Assembly (NCBI GenBank): GCA_945787445.1
Contig: CALZHT010000003.1
Coordinates: 1 to 63,115 of the forward strand
Reading direction: 5' to 3'
DNA: 63,115 nt
DNA from: an uncultured Desulfobulbaceae bacterium
GTDB lineage: Bacteria; Desulfobacterota; Desulfobulbia; Desulfobulbales; CALZHT01
Shown here one piece after another: positions 62,381 to 63,115 of this stretch. The stretch's first letter is position 1; every line of letters starts with the position of its first letter. The notes beneath the pieces were generated by a model, which saw only the letters and a program-made list of their open reading frames with translations, was not told where the DNA came from and made no database searches. A program made the translations under genes and the position numbers.

Positions 62381-63115
62381 TTACCGTAAAAGGCCGATCA
62401 GCCGGTCGGCAAGCCTTTCACTTGAAAAGACAAGCGATTCAAGATCAAGGAAATCAAGGATGTTATGGTCAAAAAGGATTTTGACCCTTGGTTCGAATCC
62501 TTCTGCCGGTTCACTTTCCCAGAAAAGAATCTGCTGAGGAACCATGGGAAGGACCGGAATCTGAAAGGCCAGAGACGCCGTTTCATTGGGTACAAGTTCA
62601 CCGCCCATTTCCGCGCAGGTATTGAGGATTTTCTGTTGTTCACAACGGTCAAAGAGTTCTGCCAGTCGGTTTTCACAATACACGGCCAGTGTCTTTATCT
62701 TGGAGATGGAGTTAGGCAGGCTTTCCATGCCGATCCAATTGTGGTCAGGTGATTTTCCCCCTTGGGAATGAATATAATTATATAGCAGAATTTGATCCCG
62801 AGGGTCTTCCGGGTCCCGGCCATTAATGGTAATGAGGTTTTTTGTCAGAAGGATTTCTTGGCCGAGATAAATAAACCGTAAGGTGTCCGGCAATGAGATG
62901 TCGACCTCCAAGCCGAGGGGTTCGGCGATTTCAGCAAAAACCAGCGGGGCTATCTTTTGATTGAGGTGTTCTACAAGGGCGAGATCTCTATCCTTTGTAA
63001 GATCTTCAGCATGACCAACGGTCTGTTGGGAAAGAGGCAGACCTTCCAGGTCGATATATGGACAGCTGCTTGGATCCGCGCCGGTTTTGGCAACTGCCGC
63101 AGCATAGGCCAAACA
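62381..63115 (-). CDS. DUF3786 protein with remnant of an N-terminal Fe-S domain, 5' end outside window
   Basis: At least 244 codons are in the window and the frame stays open to its edge. The first residues, LAYAAAVAKTGADPSSCPYI, are the end of the four-Cys [4Fe-4S] domain found in corrinoid/CODH-linked proteins (C-x2-C...C-LAFA-x-V-x-G), followed by DUF3786 (about 60-243: LPDTLRFIYLGQEILLTKNLITINGRDPEDPRDQILLYNYIHSQGG, PVLPMVPQQILFWESEPAEGFEPRVKILFDHNILDFLDLESLVF). The family occurs in anaerobes with C1 or corrinoid chemistry and has no assigned reaction. Convergent with the HD-GYP gene. Confidence 0.82.
   Translation of the reverse strand, partial: CLAYAAAVAKTGADPSSCPYIDLEGLPLSQQTVGHAEDLTKDRDLALVEHLNQKIAPLVFAEIAEPLGLEVDISLPDTLRFIYLGQEILLTKNLITINGRDPEDPRDQILLYNYIHSQGGKSPDHNWIGMESLPNSISKIKTLAVYCENRLAELFDRCEQQKILNTCAEMGGELVPNETASLAFQIPVLPMVPQQILFWESEPAEGFEPRVKILFDHNILDFLDLESLVFSSERLADRLIGLLR

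Overview
The window looks like a chromosomal segment of a motile, Gram-negative, anaerobic deltaproteobacterium (Desulfobacterota; a Desulfobulbales-like sulfate reducer is a reasonable guess, genus not determined). Supporting this: a polar-type flagellar supercluster with flhF/flhG, many sigma-54 promoters, lptFG and tatBC, an alpha-type glutamine synthetase beside glnB/glnD/amtB, low-potential ASKHA-type redox activators (a BadF/HgdC-like and a RACo-like protein), DUF362 and DUF3786 proteins, and FabL. There is no phage, CRISPR array, transposase or tRNA that I can see; most of the window is core genome.

Layout. 1-3.6 kb: a histidine kinase and sigma-54 response regulator, the latter with a damaged receiver, divergent from a periplasmic rhodanese gene that carries a sigma-54 promoter and two palindromic operators. 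3.7-10.7 kb: a zinc-ribbon membrane protein, then the nitrogen block amtB-glnB-glnD-glnA, amtB with its own sigma-54 promoter. 11-23.8 kb: flagellar genes, all on the minus strand, in transcription order fliL, fliM, fliN, fliO, fliP, fliQ, fliR, flhB, flhA, flhF, flhG, fliA, cheY and a FliL-like gene, beginning at a sigma-54 promoter. 24-29.9 kb (plus strand): aconitase, DUF362, fabL, maf and an EAL-HDOD protein. 29.9-36.9 kb (minus strand): glyS, a degenerate FolE2, a single-domain receiver, galT, a DksA-type protein, moaC, dnaJ, rpoZ. 37-39.8 kb: lipoprotein genes including two FlgO-like ones behind a sigma-54 promoter. 39.9-43.3 kb: arsR, purA, tatBC and a tiny membrane-protein gene. 43.6-48.7 kb (minus strand): a PAS protein, then lptF-lptG followed by an unusual redox-like trio. 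49-56.7 kb: crcB, a RACo-like protein, DHH phosphoesterase, tandem glgC paralogues, an ATP-grasp ligase and small unknowns. 57-63 kb: OmpA-like lipoprotein, TlpA-like thioredoxin, membrane protein with an overlapping PIN gene, HD-GYP protein, and a DUF3786 gene cut by the window edge.

Most interesting signals: (1) two families of dispersed non-coding repeats. One has terminal inverted repeats (three copies, 162-185 bp), each placed within a few bases of the stop codon of a minus-strand gene. The other (about 190 bp) is present as two full copies in inverted orientation around a 2.5 kb segment, each presenting the same hairpin end to the start of a gene, with a third partial copy and a solo end. 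(2) An lptFG-linked operon of a short HgdC-like activator that keeps both cluster cysteines, an unrecognised 267-residue partner and a Cys-rich small protein. (3) Several family members with altered key residues: FolE2 without its CPCSK motif, FlhB with NPTR instead of NPTH, a GlgC paralogue with a changed nucleotide loop, and a response regulator lacking its phospho-aspartate region. (4) A secreted protein built from a repeated C-x9-C motif. Functional statements rest on motif recognition by eye; no database search was run.
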